Shown: positions 41,061-50,893, counted from the first letter of the stretch. The stretch: DNA of 64,000 bases from Parvimonas parva (GCF_016552165.1 NZ_JACVDA010000009.1:1-64000); one strand, 5' to 3'. Numbers and translations are program-made. The notes: generated by a model from the letters alone, not told the origin.

Positions 41061-42263
41061 ATGTTAGATTTTAATTTGATTTTAAATATAACTATAAAGT
41101 TCTTAGTGGCTGTTTTATTAGTTTTTGGCATTTATGTATTCATTAAATTTTCTAATAAAAAATTAGATGAAGATAGTAAAATAAGTTTTAATAAATTAAA
41201 AATGTTAAGAATAATATTATACATATTGGCTTTGCTTGGTATGATATTTTTGTTTAAAAGATATTCAATTTTAAGGATAACTTCTATTACTTTTTTAGCA
41301 TCTGTTGTTATTGCTTATATTTTGAATCCTTTTGTAAAATTTTTTGAAAGAAAAAATATAAAAAAAGTTTATTCAATAGTAATTGTTTATATAATAATTG
41401 CTACATGCATTTTTGTGTTGGCAATTGGAATTTTTCCAAGTACATTTAAACAATTTAAAAACTTGTTTACGTCCTTACCGGCTTTGGTAAAGAATTTTGT
41501 TGAATATAGTGATAGTATTAAAAATAGTTTGTTTACAGATAATTCTGTTATAAATAACTGGATAAGTGGATTAAATGGACAACTTTTAAAAGTTGTAAAT
41601 GTGTTGGTTTCCAATTCAATTAATTGGATTACAGGATTTGTTGCAGGAATTTCAAGCTTAATAGCTATTGTAATTCAACTTATTTTGATTCCGGTAATAA
41701 CATTCTATTTATTATTAGAAAAAGATAAAATTTTAGATGCGATAGGAAAAAGAGTTCCGGATAAATATGAGCATTTTTTAGTTAAACTTTGGAAAGAAAT
41801 AGATGAATCTTTATCTATGTTCGTTAGAGGTAGAATTATAATGGCAATATTTGTTGGCGTTGTTACTATGATTTACTTAATGCTTTTCGGAATAGAGTTT
41901 TCGTTTGTAATTGGAATTATAACTTGTATAGCTGATATTATTCCATATATCGGACCGTTTTTAGGTTTCGTTCCGGCAGTATTACTTGCTTTGTTTAAAG
42001 GGCCTTTTACAGCTCTTTGGGTTGCTATTTTGTTCTGCTTGGTTCAATGGGTTGAAAATAATATTTTGGGACCTAAGATACTTGGAGATAGTACAGGTAT
42101 GCACCCGTTGATAGTTTTGATATTATTAATTTTAGGTGGTGGAATGTTTGGAGTTTTAGGTATGATTTTCTCTGTTCCAATAGCTGCCGTTGTAAAGATA
42201 ATTTACAAACATACAAAACCATACATTAAAAAATATTTGTATAAAGATAAATTTGAAAATTAA
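41061..42263 (+). CDS. AI-2E family transporter (YtvI/PerM-like)
   Basis: A 400-residue membrane protein with about seven or eight helices and a large amphipathic segment (about 150-200) in the middle. C-terminal family signatures are CIADIIPYIGPFLGFVPAVL (about 291) and ENNILGPKILGDSTGMHPLI (about 330). The family exports small molecules or ions, and few members are characterised. It is the full-length counterpart of the half-size homologue at 4530-5102. GGGGGGA precedes ATG 41061. It is co-transcribed with the desulfurase and probably alaS. Confidence 0.88.
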   Translation: MLDFNLILNITIKFLVAVLLVFGIYVFIKFSNKKLDEDSKISFNKLKMLRIILYILALLGMIFLFKRYSILRITSITFLASVVIAYILNPFVKFFERKNIKKVYSIVIVYIIIATCIFVLAIGIFPSTFKQFKNLFTSLPALVKNFVEYSDSIKNSLFTDNSVINNWISGLNGQLLKVVNVLVSNSINWITGFVAGISSLIAIVIQLILIPVITFYLLLEKDKILDAIGKRVPDKYEHFLVKLWKEIDESLSMFVRGRIIMAIFVGVVTMIYLMLFGIEFSFVIGIITCIADIIPYIGPFLGFVPAVLLALFKGPFTALWVAILFCLVQWVENNILGPKILGDSTGMHPLIVLILLILGGGMFGVLGMIFSVPIAAVVKIIYKHTKPYIKKYLYKDKFEN

Positions 42264-42272
42264 GAGGTATAT

Positions 42273-44879
42273 ATGAAAAAATTAGGATTAAATGAAATTA
42301 GAAAAGAATATTTAGATTTTTTTGAAGAAAAAGGACATTTGCGTTTAAAGAGCTATCCTTTGATTCCAAATAATGATAAGAGTTTATTACTTATAAATGC
42401 AGGAATGGCTCCATTAAAAGATTATTTTACCGGAGTTAAGAAGATGAGCAAAAGCAGAGCTACTTCAAGTCAAAAATGTATTAGAACTGCAGATATTGAC
42501 AATGTTGGAAAAACTCAAAGACATGGAACTTTTTTTGAAATGTTAGGAAATTTCTCTTTTGGAGATTATTTTAAAAGAGAGGCAATAACTTGGGCTTGGG
42601 AATTTTTAACAGAAAAGCTTGAAATGGATAAAAATTTATTATCTGTAACAGTTTATGAAGAAGATGATGAGGCTTATGATATTTGGAGAAATGAAGTTGG
42701 TCTTCCAGCTGAAAAAATTCAAAAACTTGGTAAAGAAGATAATTTTTGGGAATTAGAAGTTGGTCCTTGTGGTCCTTGTTCTGAAATTATGTATGATAGA
42801 GGGGAAAAATATACTAATCCGGACGACAGATTTATGGAAATTTGGAATTTAGTTTTCACTCAATTTAATAAAGATAAAGAAGGAAATTATGAAAGATTAG
42901 CTCACCCAAATATTGATACAGGTATGGGTCTTGAAAGACTTACTTTAGTTTTAGAAGAAAAAGATAATATTTTTGAAATTGGTTTAGTTGATACAATAAT
43001 TAAAAAAATTGAAGAGATTTCAGGTGTTAAATATAAATCAAATGAAATTTCAGATATTTCAATAAGAGTAATTGCTGACCATGCAAGAGCTATGACTTTC
43101 TTGATTTATGACGGAGTAATTCCAAGCAATGAACAAAGAGGATATGTGTTAAGAAGACTTATAAGACGTGCTGCAAGACACGGAAAATTATTAGGAATTA
43201 AAGATAATTTCTTAATCGATGTTTCAAAAGTTGTTATGGAGGCATACAAGTCAGAATATCCTGAGTTATTAGAAGATAGTGAAAGAATTTTTAAGATATT
43301 AAATGCAGAAGAATCAAAATTCCAAGAAACAATAGAACAAGGACTCGGAATTTTAAATTCATATATTGAAGAAGAAAAAGCAAATAATTCTAAAGTTTTA
43401 GCAGGAGATAAAGCATTCAAATTATATGATACTTATGGATTCCCATTAGATTTAACAAAGGAAATCTTAGAAGAACAAAAAATGACTGTTGATGAAGATT
43501 CCTTTAATCAAAATATGCAAGAACAAAAAGTTAGAGCAAGAGAAGGTAGAAATAATGTCTCAGCCGGTTGGAGTGAAAAAAATACTGATTACTTAAAAGC
43601 TTTAGAAACAACTGAATTTTTAGGATATACTGAAAATGTATGTAATGGAAAAGTTATAAAATTATTTAAAGACGAAGTAGAAGTTTCAGCTTTAAATGAA
43701 GGAGATAAAGCACTTTTAGTATCTGATAGAACTGTTTTCTATGGTGAAGGTGGAGGACAAGTTGGAGATATTGGTATCATAGAAAATGAAAATTGTAAAA
43801 TTAAAGTTTTAGATACTAAGAAAAATAAAAACAACGGTATTTTCCATAGTGTTGAAGTTATTTCAGGAAAAGTTAATTTAAATGATGAATTGACTTTTAA
43901 AATAGATATAAACAACAGACGTGATATTATGAAAAATCACTCTGCAACTCATCTTTTACACCAAGCTTTGATTGAAGTTTTAGGAAATCATATTAATCAA
44001 GCAGGGTCTTTGGTAGATGCGACTAAATTAAGATTTGATATTACACATTTTGAGGCTATAAGTCAAGAAGATTTGAAAAAGGTTGAACAAATTGTAAATG
44101 ATAAAATTGCATTAAATCTTGAAACAGTTATAAAAGAAATGTCTTTGGAAGAATCTTCAAAAATGGGAGCAATAGGACTTTTTGAAGACAAATATAAAGA
44201 TGTTGTAAGAGTAGTTTCTTTTGGTGGTTGGTCAATAGAACTTTGTGGTGGAACTCATGTTAAAAATGTTAGTGAAATTCAAATGTTTAAAATAATTTCA
44301 GAATCAAGTGTTGCTGCCGGAGTTAGAAGAATAGAGGCTACAACAGGAAGAAATGTTTATGAATATTTAAAGAAAACTGAAAACCAAGTTGAAGAAGTTT
44401 CAAACTTATTGAAATGTAAAAAATCAGAACTTGTTAATAAAGTTTCATCTTTAACAGAAGAAATAAAAACTTTAGAAAAAGAATTAAAAGAAATGAAATC
44501 TCAAATGACTTTGAGTAGTTTAGATTCATTTATAGCTGATAAAAAAGATATTGAAGGAATTTCTTTTATTGCTAAAAAGGTAGAATTTGAAAATCAAAAT
44601 GATTTAAGAGATTTAATTGATAAATTAAGAGACAAATTGGGTACAAGTGTAATAGTATTTGCTAATGTATATCAAGAAAAATTAACTTTTACAGTTGGAG
44701 TAAGTAAAGATTTGAATGCAAGAAAAATAAATGCAGGAAATATTGTTAAAGAAGTTGCTAAACTTGTTGGTGGTAATGGTGGTGGAAGACCTGACATTGC
44801 ATCAGCTGGGGGTAAAGACTTAAGTAAAGTTGATTTTGCTTTAGAACAAGCAGAAGAAATTTTAAAAGCTCAATTTTAA
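42273..44879 (+). CDS. alaS: Alanyl-tRNA synthetase
   Basis: An 868-residue class II synthetase. The N-terminal catalytic domain begins [21 protein letters not shown]; the editing-domain motifs are [11 protein letters not shown] and the zinc-ligand CGGTHV; the C-Ala domain ends [14 protein letters not shown]. Length is that of complete AlaS. Short spacing (9 nt) to the transporter and no T-box-like leader. The following ireB-ruvX-DUF1292 order is the standard Firmicutes arrangement. Confidence 0.97.
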   Translation: MKKLGLNEIRKEYLDFFEEKGHLRLKSYPLIPNNDKSLLLINAGMAPLKDYFTGVKKMSKSRATSSQKCIRTADIDNVGKTQRHGTFFEMLGNFSFGDYFKREAITWAWEFLTEKLEMDKNLLSVTVYEEDDEAYDIWRNEVGLPAEKIQKLGKEDNFWELEVGPCGPCSEIMYDRGEKYTNPDDRFMEIWNLVFTQFNKDKEGNYERLAHPNIDTGMGLERLTLVLEEKDNIFEIGLVDTIIKKIEEISGVKYKSNEISDISIRVIADHARAMTFLIYDGVIPSNEQRGYVLRRLIRRAARHGKLLGIKDNFLIDVSKVVMEAYKSEYPELLEDSERIFKILNAEESKFQETIEQGLGILNSYIEEEKANNSKVLAGDKAFKLYDTYGFPLDLTKEILEEQKMTVDEDSFNQNMQEQKVRAREGRNNVSAGWSEKNTDYLKALETTEFLGYTENVCNGKVIKLFKDEVEVSALNEGDKALLVSDRTVFYGEGGGQVGDIGIIENENCKIKVLDTKKNKNNGIFHSVEVISGKVNLNDELTFKIDINNRRDIMKNHSATHLLHQALIEVLGNHINQAGSLVDATKLRFDITHFEAISQEDLKKVEQIVNDKIALNLETVIKEMSLEESSKMGAIGLFEDKYKDVVRVVSFGGWSIELCGGTHVKNVSEIQMFKIISESSVAAGVRRIEATTGRNVYEYLKKTENQVEEVSNLLKCKKSELVNKVSSLTEEIKTLEKELKEMKSQMTLSSLDSFIADKKDIEGISFIAKKVEFENQNDLRDLIDKLRDKLGTSVIVFANVYQEKLTFTVGVSKDLNARKINAGNIVKEVAKLVGGNGGGRPDIASAGGKDLSKVDFALEQAEEILKAQF

Positions 44880-44897
44880 TAAATAGGAGGGGATTAT

Positions 44898-45149
44898 ATG
44901 TCAAACGAATTTAACGAAACAATGAGAATTGAGATACCAAGTGAAAAGAAAAGTATTAAGGAAATTATTAAAGTAGTGTATTTGGCACTTGAAACTAAGG
45001 GATATAATCCTAAAAGTCAAATCATAGGATATATTCTTTCCGGTGATCCAACTTATATTACTAGCTATAATAATGCTAGAGGATTAATTAGACAAGTTAG
45101 CAGAGATGAAATCCTAGAAGAATTTTTAGAAAGTTATATAAAAGATTAA
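44898..45149 (+). CDS. ireB: IreB family regulatory phosphoprotein (UPF0297)
   Basis: An 83-residue cytoplasmic protein. ETMRIEIPSEKKSIKEII and GYNPKSQIIGYILSGDPTYI are the conserved IreB blocks. In enterococci IreB is a substrate of the PASTA kinase IreK and affects cephalosporin resistance; the threonine targeted there lies in the N-terminal part, where this protein has a threonine (ETMRI). The place between alaS and ruvX is the classical one. AGGAGGGG precedes ATG 44898. Confidence 0.92.
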   Translation: MSNEFNETMRIEIPSEKKSIKEIIKVVYLALETKGYNPKSQIIGYILSGDPTYITSYNNARGLIRQVSRDEILEEFLESYIKD

Positions 45150-45150
45150 G

Positions 45151-45183
45151 GACTTCCCGGCAATTTTTGCCGGGGTCTTATTG
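45151..45183 (+). terminator. GC-rich hairpin, possible weak terminator or attenuator
   Basis: CCCGGCAA-TTT-TTGCCGGGG with GAC/GTC at the base and an internal bulge, followed by only a broken T-run (CTTATTG). It stands between ireB and ruvX and is the most GC-rich patch in its surroundings. It could trim downstream expression rather than end it. Confidence 0.5.
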
Positions 45184-45201
45184 CAAATTTAAGAGGTATT
45201 T

Positions 45202-45627
45202 ATGAATAGATATATGGCTCTAGATGTTGGCGATAGGACAATAGGTGTTGCAATAAGCGACCCTTTGTTTATTATGGCTAGTGGGCATAGTACGATTTTT
45301 AGAGAAAATCTTGAAAAAGATTTAGAGATTTTAAAGGATATAATTGTAAAGGAAAGCATAATTAAAATTGTTGTTGGACTTCCTAAAAATATGAATAATA
45401 CTGTTGGACCTCAAGGAGAAAAAGTTTTATCTTTTGTGGAAGATTTGAAGATATTTTTAAAAGATAACAACTTTGAAATAGAAATAGTTATGCAAGATGA
45501 AAGACTTACAACAGTTAGTGCAGAAAGAATTTTAATAGAAGGAAATATGAGTAGAAAAAACAGAAAAAAAGTAATTGATAAAGTTGCTGCTACATATATT
45601 TTACAATCATATTTAGATAGAAAATAG
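45202..45627 (+). CDS. ruvX: Holliday junction resolvase-like RuvX (YqgF)
   Basis: A 141-residue RNase H-fold protein: MALDVGDRTIGVAISDP at the start, IVVGLPKNMNNTVGPQ (about 53) and QDERLTTVSAERIL (about 95). YqgF homologues act in 16S rRNA 3' end maturation, and a role in Holliday junction cleavage has also been proposed. AGAGG precedes ATG 45202. Confidence 0.92.
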   Translation: MNRYMALDVGDRTIGVAISDPLFIMASGHSTIFRENLEKDLEILKDIIVKESIIKIVVGLPKNMNNTVGPQGEKVLSFVEDLKIFLKDNNFEIEIVMQDERLTTVSAERILIEGNMSRKNRKKVIDKVAATYILQSYLDRK

Positions 45628-45637
45628 GAGTTATATT

Positions 45638-45883
45638 TTGGAACGTTTTGAGGCATTTGATGAAAATGGGAAAAAAATCATTTTTGAATTAGTTGAAACT
45701 TTTGGTATGAATGAAAGTGAATATGCAGTTTTAAATTCAAAAGATGATATTAATACATATATTTTGAAAATTGTATATGATAAAGATGGAAATATTAATC
45801 TGGAAGGTATAGACGACGAAGAGCTTTCAGATGCAATAGAGGTTTATGAAGAATTAAAGTCAGAAAAAGAAGAAAATTTATAA
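45638..45883 (+). CDS. DUF1292 protein (YrzB-like)
   Basis: An 81-residue acidic protein with the pattern of DUF1292: FELVETFGMNESEYAVLNS, then a strand-rich middle and an acidic helical end. Function unknown; it always travels with ireB and ruvX. The start is TTG 45638, placed 6 nt after AGGAG (45627-45631), which overlaps the ruvX stop. A fur-family gene follows after 14 nt. Confidence 0.8.
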   Translation: MERFEAFDENGKKIIFELVETFGMNESEYAVLNSKDDINTYILKIVYDKDGNINLEGIDDEELSDAIEVYEELKSEKEENL

Positions 45884-45897
45884 AAAGGAGAATTAGT

Positions 45898-46341
45898 ATG
45901 GAAGTAAAAGAAATGAAAAAGTTATTAGTAGAAAATAACTATAAGATTACTAAGCAAAGAGAAATTGTTTTTAATGTTTTAAATGAAAACAAAGGTAATC
46001 ATTTAAGTCCAGAAGAACTACATGAGATAGCCAGTAAATATGATAAAGATTTAGGTATAGCTACTGTTTATCGTACACTTGTTATTTTTGATAAGATGAA
46101 TATAGTTCACAAATTGGACTTCGATGATAATAGATACAGATATGAAATCATAAGAGATGATGACAAGCATCAACACCATCATTTACTATGTAAACAATGT
46201 GGAAAGATAATTGAAGTTGAGGAGGATTACCTTGAAACTTTAGAACAAGTTATCGAAGAAAAATATAAATTTAAAATAAATAACCACGATTTAAAATTCT
46301 ATGGAAAGTGTTCAGATTGTTTAAATCTTGAAAATAAATAG
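45898..46341 (+). CDS. Fur-family transcriptional regulator
   Basis: A 147-residue metalloregulator with winged-helix N-terminus (KITKQREIVFNVLNE, GIATVYRTLVIF) and a C-terminal dimerisation domain with HQHHHLLCKQCGKIIEVE and a second C-x2-C (GKCSDC), i.e. a four-cysteine structural zinc site. The family includes Fur, Zur and PerR; sequence alone does not settle which metal it senses. AAAAGGAG precedes ATG 45898. Confidence 0.9.
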   Translation: MEVKEMKKLLVENNYKITKQREIVFNVLNENKGNHLSPEELHEIASKYDKDLGIATVYRTLVIFDKMNIVHKLDFDDNRYRYEIIRDDDKHQHHHLLCKQCGKIIEVEEDYLETLEQVIEEKYKFKINNHDLKFYGKCSDCLNLENK

Positions 46342-46353
46342 AGGATAATTGTA

Positions 46354-48024
46354 GTGCAAAAAAATAAAAAGAAAACTTTAAAGCTGATACCCTTAGGAGG
46401 CGTTGGTGAAATAGGTAAAAATATGTCTATTTTGGAATATGACGATGAAATTATTATCTTGGATTGTGGTATGACTTTTCCGGATGATGATATGCCCGGA
46501 ATAGATATTGTAATCCCGGATATTACCTATTTAATGAAAAATATTGATAGGGTAAAAGGACTTTTTTTGACACACGGACATGAGGACCATATTGGTTCTG
46601 TACCATATATAATGAAAAAAATAAATGTGCCTGTTTATGGAACTAAATTAACTTTAGGACTTGTTGAAAGTAAATTACAAGAACATAATATCAGTAAAGA
46701 AAATTTAAAACTTGTAAATGCTGGAGAAATTATAAAAACCAAACATTTTTCGGTTGAGTATATAAGAGCTTGTCATAGTATTCCTGATAGTGTAAGTTTT
46801 GGAATTAAAACTCCTGTTGGAAACATAATTTTTACAGGAGATTTTAAAATCGACTATACACCTATTGACGGGGATAAGATGGATTTACATCGTATTGCTC
46901 AATGGGGTATGGACGGGGTTATGCTTTTATGTGCAGATAGTACAAATGTTGAAAGACCCGGATATACAATGAGTGAAAGTTCGGTTGGAGAAACTTTTAT
47001 TGAACTTTTCAGCAAAGCTAGTGGTAGAATAATAGTTGCAACTTTTGCATCTAATTTGCATCGTGTTCAACAAATTATAAAAGCAGCTGAAAGATTTAAA
47101 AGAAAAGTTGCCGTTTCAGGTCGTTCTATGGTAAATGTAATTAAGGTTGCGACAGAGCTTAATAAATTGGAAATAGAAAAAGGAACTTTAATTGAATTAA
47201 AGGATATTAATAAATATGATGAATCACAAATTGTGCTTTTGATGACAGGTAGCCAAGGGGAACCTATGAGTGCATTGAATAGAATGGCTTATGGTGAACA
47301 TAGAAAGCTTGTCTTGACTGAAAATGATACAGTCATTATTTCAGCATCTCCGATACCGGGAAATGAAAAAATATTTTTCGGTCTTGTAAATCGTCTTGTT
47401 GAAATGGGTGTTAAGGTTATACATTCATCACTTGCAGATGTTCATGTTTCAGGTCATGCTTGTCAAGAAGAATTAAAGTTGATTCATACTTTAGTAAAAC
47501 CAAAATATTTTATTCCGGTTCATGGTGAGTCAAGACATTTGAAAAGACATGCTAAATTAGCTGTTGAAATGGGTATGCCTGAAGAAAATATTTTTATAGG
47601 AAGAAACGGAACTGTCTTTGAGTTTAATGATAAACAAGAGGCATTTATTTCCGGTACTGTTGAATCAGGAAACATTTTAGTTGACGGTCTTGGCGTTGGT
47701 GATGTTGGAAGTGCAGTTCTTAGAGATAGAAAGCATTTATCTGAAGATGGCATTATCATTGTTATGGTTGTGCTTGAAAAATCTACTAAAGAAATTATTT
47801 CAGGTCCTGAAATTGTTTCAAGAGGATTTATTTACGTTAAAGAAAACTTAAACCTTGTATCTGAAATGAGTAAAGTTGTTGAAAATACTTTAAATATTTG
47901 TAAGGAAGATTCTATTACAGACATTGGTACTATGAGATATAATATAAGAAAAGATTTGAATTCTTATATTTATCATGAGATTAAGAGAGGACCGATGATT
48001 ATTCCTATAATTACAGAACTTTAG
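46354..48024 (+). CDS. rnj: Ribonuclease J
   Basis: A 556-residue metallo-beta-lactamase/beta-CASP ribonuclease with 5'-3' exo- and endonuclease activity. The metal motif LTHGHEDHIGSVPYI is at about 73, followed by HSIPDSVSFGIKTP and GDFKID. The beta-CASP part has ATFASNLHRVQQI and TGSQGEPMSALNRMA, and HVSGHACQEEL is near 368. The start is GTG 46354 behind GAGGATA. A single RNase J gene is seen in the window. A YlbF-family gene follows after 8 nt. Confidence 0.95.
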   Translation: MQKNKKKTLKLIPLGGVGEIGKNMSILEYDDEIIILDCGMTFPDDDMPGIDIVIPDITYLMKNIDRVKGLFLTHGHEDHIGSVPYIMKKINVPVYGTKLTLGLVESKLQEHNISKENLKLVNAGEIIKTKHFSVEYIRACHSIPDSVSFGIKTPVGNIIFTGDFKIDYTPIDGDKMDLHRIAQWGMDGVMLLCADSTNVERPGYTMSESSVGETFIELFSKASGRIIVATFASNLHRVQQIIKAAERFKRKVAVSGRSMVNVIKVATELNKLEIEKGTLIELKDINKYDESQIVLLMTGSQGEPMSALNRMAYGEHRKLVLTENDTVIISASPIPGNEKIFFGLVNRLVEMGVKVIHSSLADVHVSGHACQEELKLIHTLVKPKYFIPVHGESRHLKRHAKLAVEMGMPEENIFIGRNGTVFEFNDKQEAFISGTVESGNILVDGLGVGDVGSAVLRDRKHLSEDGIIIVMVVLEKSTKEIISGPEIVSRGFIYVKENLNLVSEMSKVVENTLNICKEDSITDIGTMRYNIRKDLNSYIYHEIKRGPMIIPIITEL

Positions 48025-48032
48025 GAGGTAGT

Positions 48033-48356
48033 ATGAATATTTATAATAGTATTTTAACTTTTTCAAATGATTTTAAAAATTGTGATGAAGTTAAAGAATT
48101 TAAAAGATTAAAGAAAAAAATTGATGAAAATGTTGAAAATAAAAAAATTATAGATGATTTTCACAAGAAATTATATGACTATCAAGTTGCTAAACAAAAT
48201 GGAGAAGATGTTGCTGAAAGAGAAAAACAACTTAATGATTTAAATCAAATCTTAATGAGTAATTCAGAAATATCAGAATTTATGGCAGCAGAAGTTAGAA
48301 TTTCAACTATAATGAATGATATTGTAAAAATGTTAGAGGAAACAATCGCAGGATAA
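48033..48356 (+). CDS. YlbF-family protein
   Basis: A 107-residue all-helical protein of the YlbF/YmcA (Com_YlbF) family: an N-terminal ILTFSNDFKNCDEVKEFKRL helix, a Gln/Asn/Glu-rich middle and FMAAEVRISTIMNDIVKMLE at the end. In B. subtilis YlbF, YmcA and YaaT form the Y-complex that influences mRNA maturation by RNase Y. Its position directly after the RNase J gene suggests a role in RNA processing (inference). GGAGGT precedes ATG 48033. Confidence 0.8.
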   Translation: MNIYNSILTFSNDFKNCDEVKEFKRLKKKIDENVENKKIIDDFHKKLYDYQVAKQNGEDVAEREKQLNDLNQILMSNSEISEFMAAEVRISTIMNDIVKMLEETIAG

Positions 48357-48994
48357 TGGAAGTTGTTGCAAATTATGTTTCTGAATATATTAGAGGATTA
48401 GAAAAGAGTAAAGAGCCGATTTTAATCGAAATGGAAAAATTTGCTCTTGAAAATAGAGTTCCTATTATAGAGGTTGAAGTTGCCAGATTTTTAGAATTTT
48501 TGGTTATGTTAAAAAAGCCAAAAAGAATTTTAGAAATTGGAACGGCAATAGGTTATTCATCTATAATTATGAATAGAGCTTATCCAGAGTCTAATATAAC
48601 TACTATTGAAATAGATGAAAAAAACTTTTTAAAGGCTAAGGAGTTTATAAAAAAAGCAGGCCTTGAAAAAAATATAGATACAATATATGCTGATGCTAAT
48701 GATGCTTTAGATTTCATCACAGATAAATATGATATGATTTTTATGGACGCAGCAAAAGGTCAATATATAAGTTTTTTTGAAAAGTCTATTGAAAGATTAA
48801 ATTCCGGTGGAATATTGGTTTCTGATAATATTTTGTTTAGAGGACTTGTAGCCAAAGAAAAAAATAATGTTAGAAGAAAAAATACAATAGTTAGAAGATT
48901 GAAAGAATTTTTAAAAATTATTACTAATAGTGAAGAATTTTCAACTACGATAGTACCGATAGATGACGGTATGGCTATATGTTATAAAAAATAG
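48356..48994 (+). CDS. O-methyltransferase, TrmR-like (tRNA 5-hydroxyuridine methyltransferase)
   Basis: A 212-residue class I SAM methyltransferase of the family-3 O-methyltransferase type: LEIGTAIGYSSIIMNRAYPE (about 60), IEIDEKNFLKAKEFI and DMIFMDAAKGQYISFFE (about 125), LVSDNILFRGLVA (about 152). The B. subtilis homologue TrmR (YrrM) makes mo5U in tRNA and is encoded next to U32-family TrhP proteins, as here. Start ATG 48356 overlaps the ylbF stop (TAATG). Confidence 0.82.
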   Translation: MEVVANYVSEYIRGLEKSKEPILIEMEKFALENRVPIIEVEVARFLEFLVMLKKPKRILEIGTAIGYSSIIMNRAYPESNITTIEIDEKNFLKAKEFIKKAGLEKNIDTIYADANDALDFITDKYDMIFMDAAKGQYISFFEKSIERLNSGGILVSDNILFRGLVAKEKNNVRRKNTIVRRLKEFLKIITNSEEFSTTIVPIDDGMAICYKK

Positions 48995-49004
48995 TTTAAA
49001 TCTT

Positions 49005-49035
49005 AATAGGAATCCAGTTTATTGGATTCCTATTT
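49005..49035 (+). terminator. Hairpin between trmR-like and trhP-like genes
   Basis: A 12-bp stem AATAGGAATCCA/TGGATTCCTATT with a 6-nt loop, but only a short T-run (TTTAAT). Likely partial terminator. Confidence 0.6.
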
Positions 49036-49058
49036 AATAGTTAAAGGAGAATTGATTG

Positions 49059-50288
49059 ATGAAAGATGTTGAATTACTAGCCCCCGCAGGGGATATAGAA
49101 AAATTAAAAATGGCAATTATTTATGGAGCAGATGCAGTTTATCTTGCCGGAGAATCTTTTGGCCTTAGAAAAGCATCTAAAAATTTTACAGTTGAACAAC
49201 TAAAAGAGGCTACTGATTTTGTTCATGAAAGAGGAAAGAAAATATACATAACAATGAATATAATTCCTCATAATGACGATTTGATAGGTCTTGAAGAATA
49301 TGTTAAAGTGTTAGTTGATATAGGAGTTGACGCACTTATCGTTGCAGATGCAGGAATTTATACTGCTGTTCGTTCGGTAAGTAAAGAAATTGAAGTACAT
49401 ATGAGTACTCAAGCAAGTGTAACAAATTATAGAACTGTAAAATTTTGGCATGATTTAGGAATTAAAAGAATTGTAATGGCAAGAGAGTTATCTTTAGAAG
49501 AAATCAGTTTAATTCATAAGGAAGTACCTGATGTTGACATTGAGGCATTTGTTCATGGGGCTATGTGTATTTCATATTCTGGAAGATGTCTATTAAGTAA
49601 CTATATGTGTGGTAGAGATGCGAACAAGGGAGATTGTGCTCATGCTTGTAGATGGAAATATAATTTGGTTGAAGAAAGAAGACCGGGAGAATATTATCCG
49701 ATAGAAGAAACGGAGCAAGGAACTTTTATATATAACAGTAAAGACCTTTGTATGTTGGATTCACTTGAAGATGTAATTAAAGCCGGAGTTCATAGTTTGA
49801 AAATTGAAGGAAGAGTAAAGACTCAATACTATGTTGCAACGGTTATAAGAAGTTATAGACTTGCACTTGATGCAATAGAAAATGGAACTTATACAGAAGA
49901 AATGGCAAGCAGGCTTTTAGCTGAAATAAAAAAAGCGAGCCATAGAGATTTTACAAAAGGATTTTATTATAAAAAACCTGATGAAAACGACCAACTTTAT
50001 AATTCAAGCTCATACATAAGGACTTACGATTTTGTCGGATTAGTTTTAGATTATGATAAAGAAACAAAAATTGCAACAATAGAACAAAGAAATAGAATTT
50101 TTGTTGGAGATGAAGTTGAATTTTTTGGTCCAAGAGATGGTTTTGAAACTTTTAAAATAGAAAAAATGTATGATGATAAGGACGAAGAAATTGATGTCGC
50201 ACCAAGAGCAAAACAAATTATAAAAATGCCATTGCCATTTGAAGTAAAGCCTTGGGATATTATGAGAAAAAAATTATCTGATGAATAA
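49059..50288 (+). CDS. U32-family protein, TrhP-like (tRNA uridine hydroxylation)
   Basis: A 409-residue protein of the peptidase U32 family. ELLAPAGDIEKLKMAIIYGA starts it; the cysteine-rich block VHGAMCISYSGRCLLSNYM, then CGRDANKGDCAHACRW (about 168-208), is the U32 signature with four probable iron-sulfur cysteines. Homologues TrhP (B. subtilis, E. coli YegQ) hydroxylate U34 of tRNA to ho5U using prephenate. The preceding methyltransferase would add the methyl group, so the two form a plausible pathway. ATG 49059 lies 8 nt after AAAGGAGA; a TTG at 49056 is less likely. Confidence 0.85.
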   Translation: MKDVELLAPAGDIEKLKMAIIYGADAVYLAGESFGLRKASKNFTVEQLKEATDFVHERGKKIYITMNIIPHNDDLIGLEEYVKVLVDIGVDALIVADAGIYTAVRSVSKEIEVHMSTQASVTNYRTVKFWHDLGIKRIVMARELSLEEISLIHKEVPDVDIEAFVHGAMCISYSGRCLLSNYMCGRDANKGDCAHACRWKYNLVEERRPGEYYPIEETEQGTFIYNSKDLCMLDSLEDVIKAGVHSLKIEGRVKTQYYVATVIRSYRLALDAIENGTYTEEMASRLLAEIKKASHRDFTKGFYYKKPDENDQLYNSSSYIRTYDFVGLVLDYDKETKIATIEQRNRIFVGDEVEFFGPRDGFETFKIEKMYDDKDEEIDVAPRAKQIIKMPLPFEVKPWDIMRKKLSDE

Positions 50289-50303
50289 ATTTAGGAGAAA
50301 TTT

Positions 50304-50840
50304 ATGGTTAAACTAAAAAGAATTCAAAGAGATGAATTAAGACGATTATATAATATAGAATATTCAAGTAAAAGACCTAAATGGAAAGAATATGATGCAC
50401 CATATTTTGATGATTTTGAATTTAAAACTTATGATGAATTTATTTCATCAAAGGAGATTGAATTCTTTTTAGGAGAAAGAGTAAAAGGAATATATTTTAA
50501 TGATGTTTTGATAGGAATAGTTTCAAAATATTGGGAAAACGAAAAAACTAGATGGCTTGAAATAGGAATTGCAATTTTTGATGAAAATTATTGGAATAAA
50601 GGAATCGGCTCAAAAGCACTTTCGTTATGGATAGATGAAATTTTTAATACTGAAGATAATTTAGAACATATAGGGCTTACAACTTGGAGTGGAAATATAG
50701 GAATGATGAAATGTAGCTTGAAAATTGGTATGACACTTGAAGGAAGAATTAGAAAAGTTAGATACCATAATAATATATTTTACGATTCAATGAAGTATGG
50801 AATTTTAAAAGAAGAGTGGATAAAACAAACTAGAAATTAA
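50304..50840 (+). CDS. GNAT-family N-acetyltransferase (RimJ/RimL-like)
   Basis: A 178-residue acetyltransferase. Motif A with the acetyl-CoA loop is EIGIAIFDENYWNKGIGSKA (about 92), and the RimL-like ending GLTTWSGNIGMMKCSLKIGM, then LEGRIRKVRYHNNIFYDSM, follows. Likely targets are protein N-termini or small amines; nothing more specific is visible. AGGAGA precedes ATG 50304. It closes the rnj-ylbF-trmR-trhP run; no clear terminator follows. Confidence 0.85.
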   Translation: MVKLKRIQRDELRRLYNIEYSSKRPKWKEYDAPYFDDFEFKTYDEFISSKEIEFFLGERVKGIYFNDVLIGIVSKYWENEKTRWLEIGIAIFDENYWNKGIGSKALSLWIDEIFNTEDNLEHIGLTTWSGNIGMMKCSLKIGMTLEGRIRKVRYHNNIFYDSMKYGILKEEWIKQTRN

Positions 50841-50893
50841 TTATACTTTGATAATAAAAATTCAATTATATTAAGTAAAATTTATTAAAATAG

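Noticed and set aside
42264-42272. T-box or other riboswitch leader for alaS, and similarly for trpS (53475-53503)
   Set aside because: The spacers are 9 nt and about 30 nt after a terminator; no room for a T-box and no T-box core sequence seen.
45151-45183. Strong rho-independent terminator between ireB and ruvX
   Set aside because: Stem is strong but the T-run is broken, so listed only with moderate confidence as terminator or attenuator.
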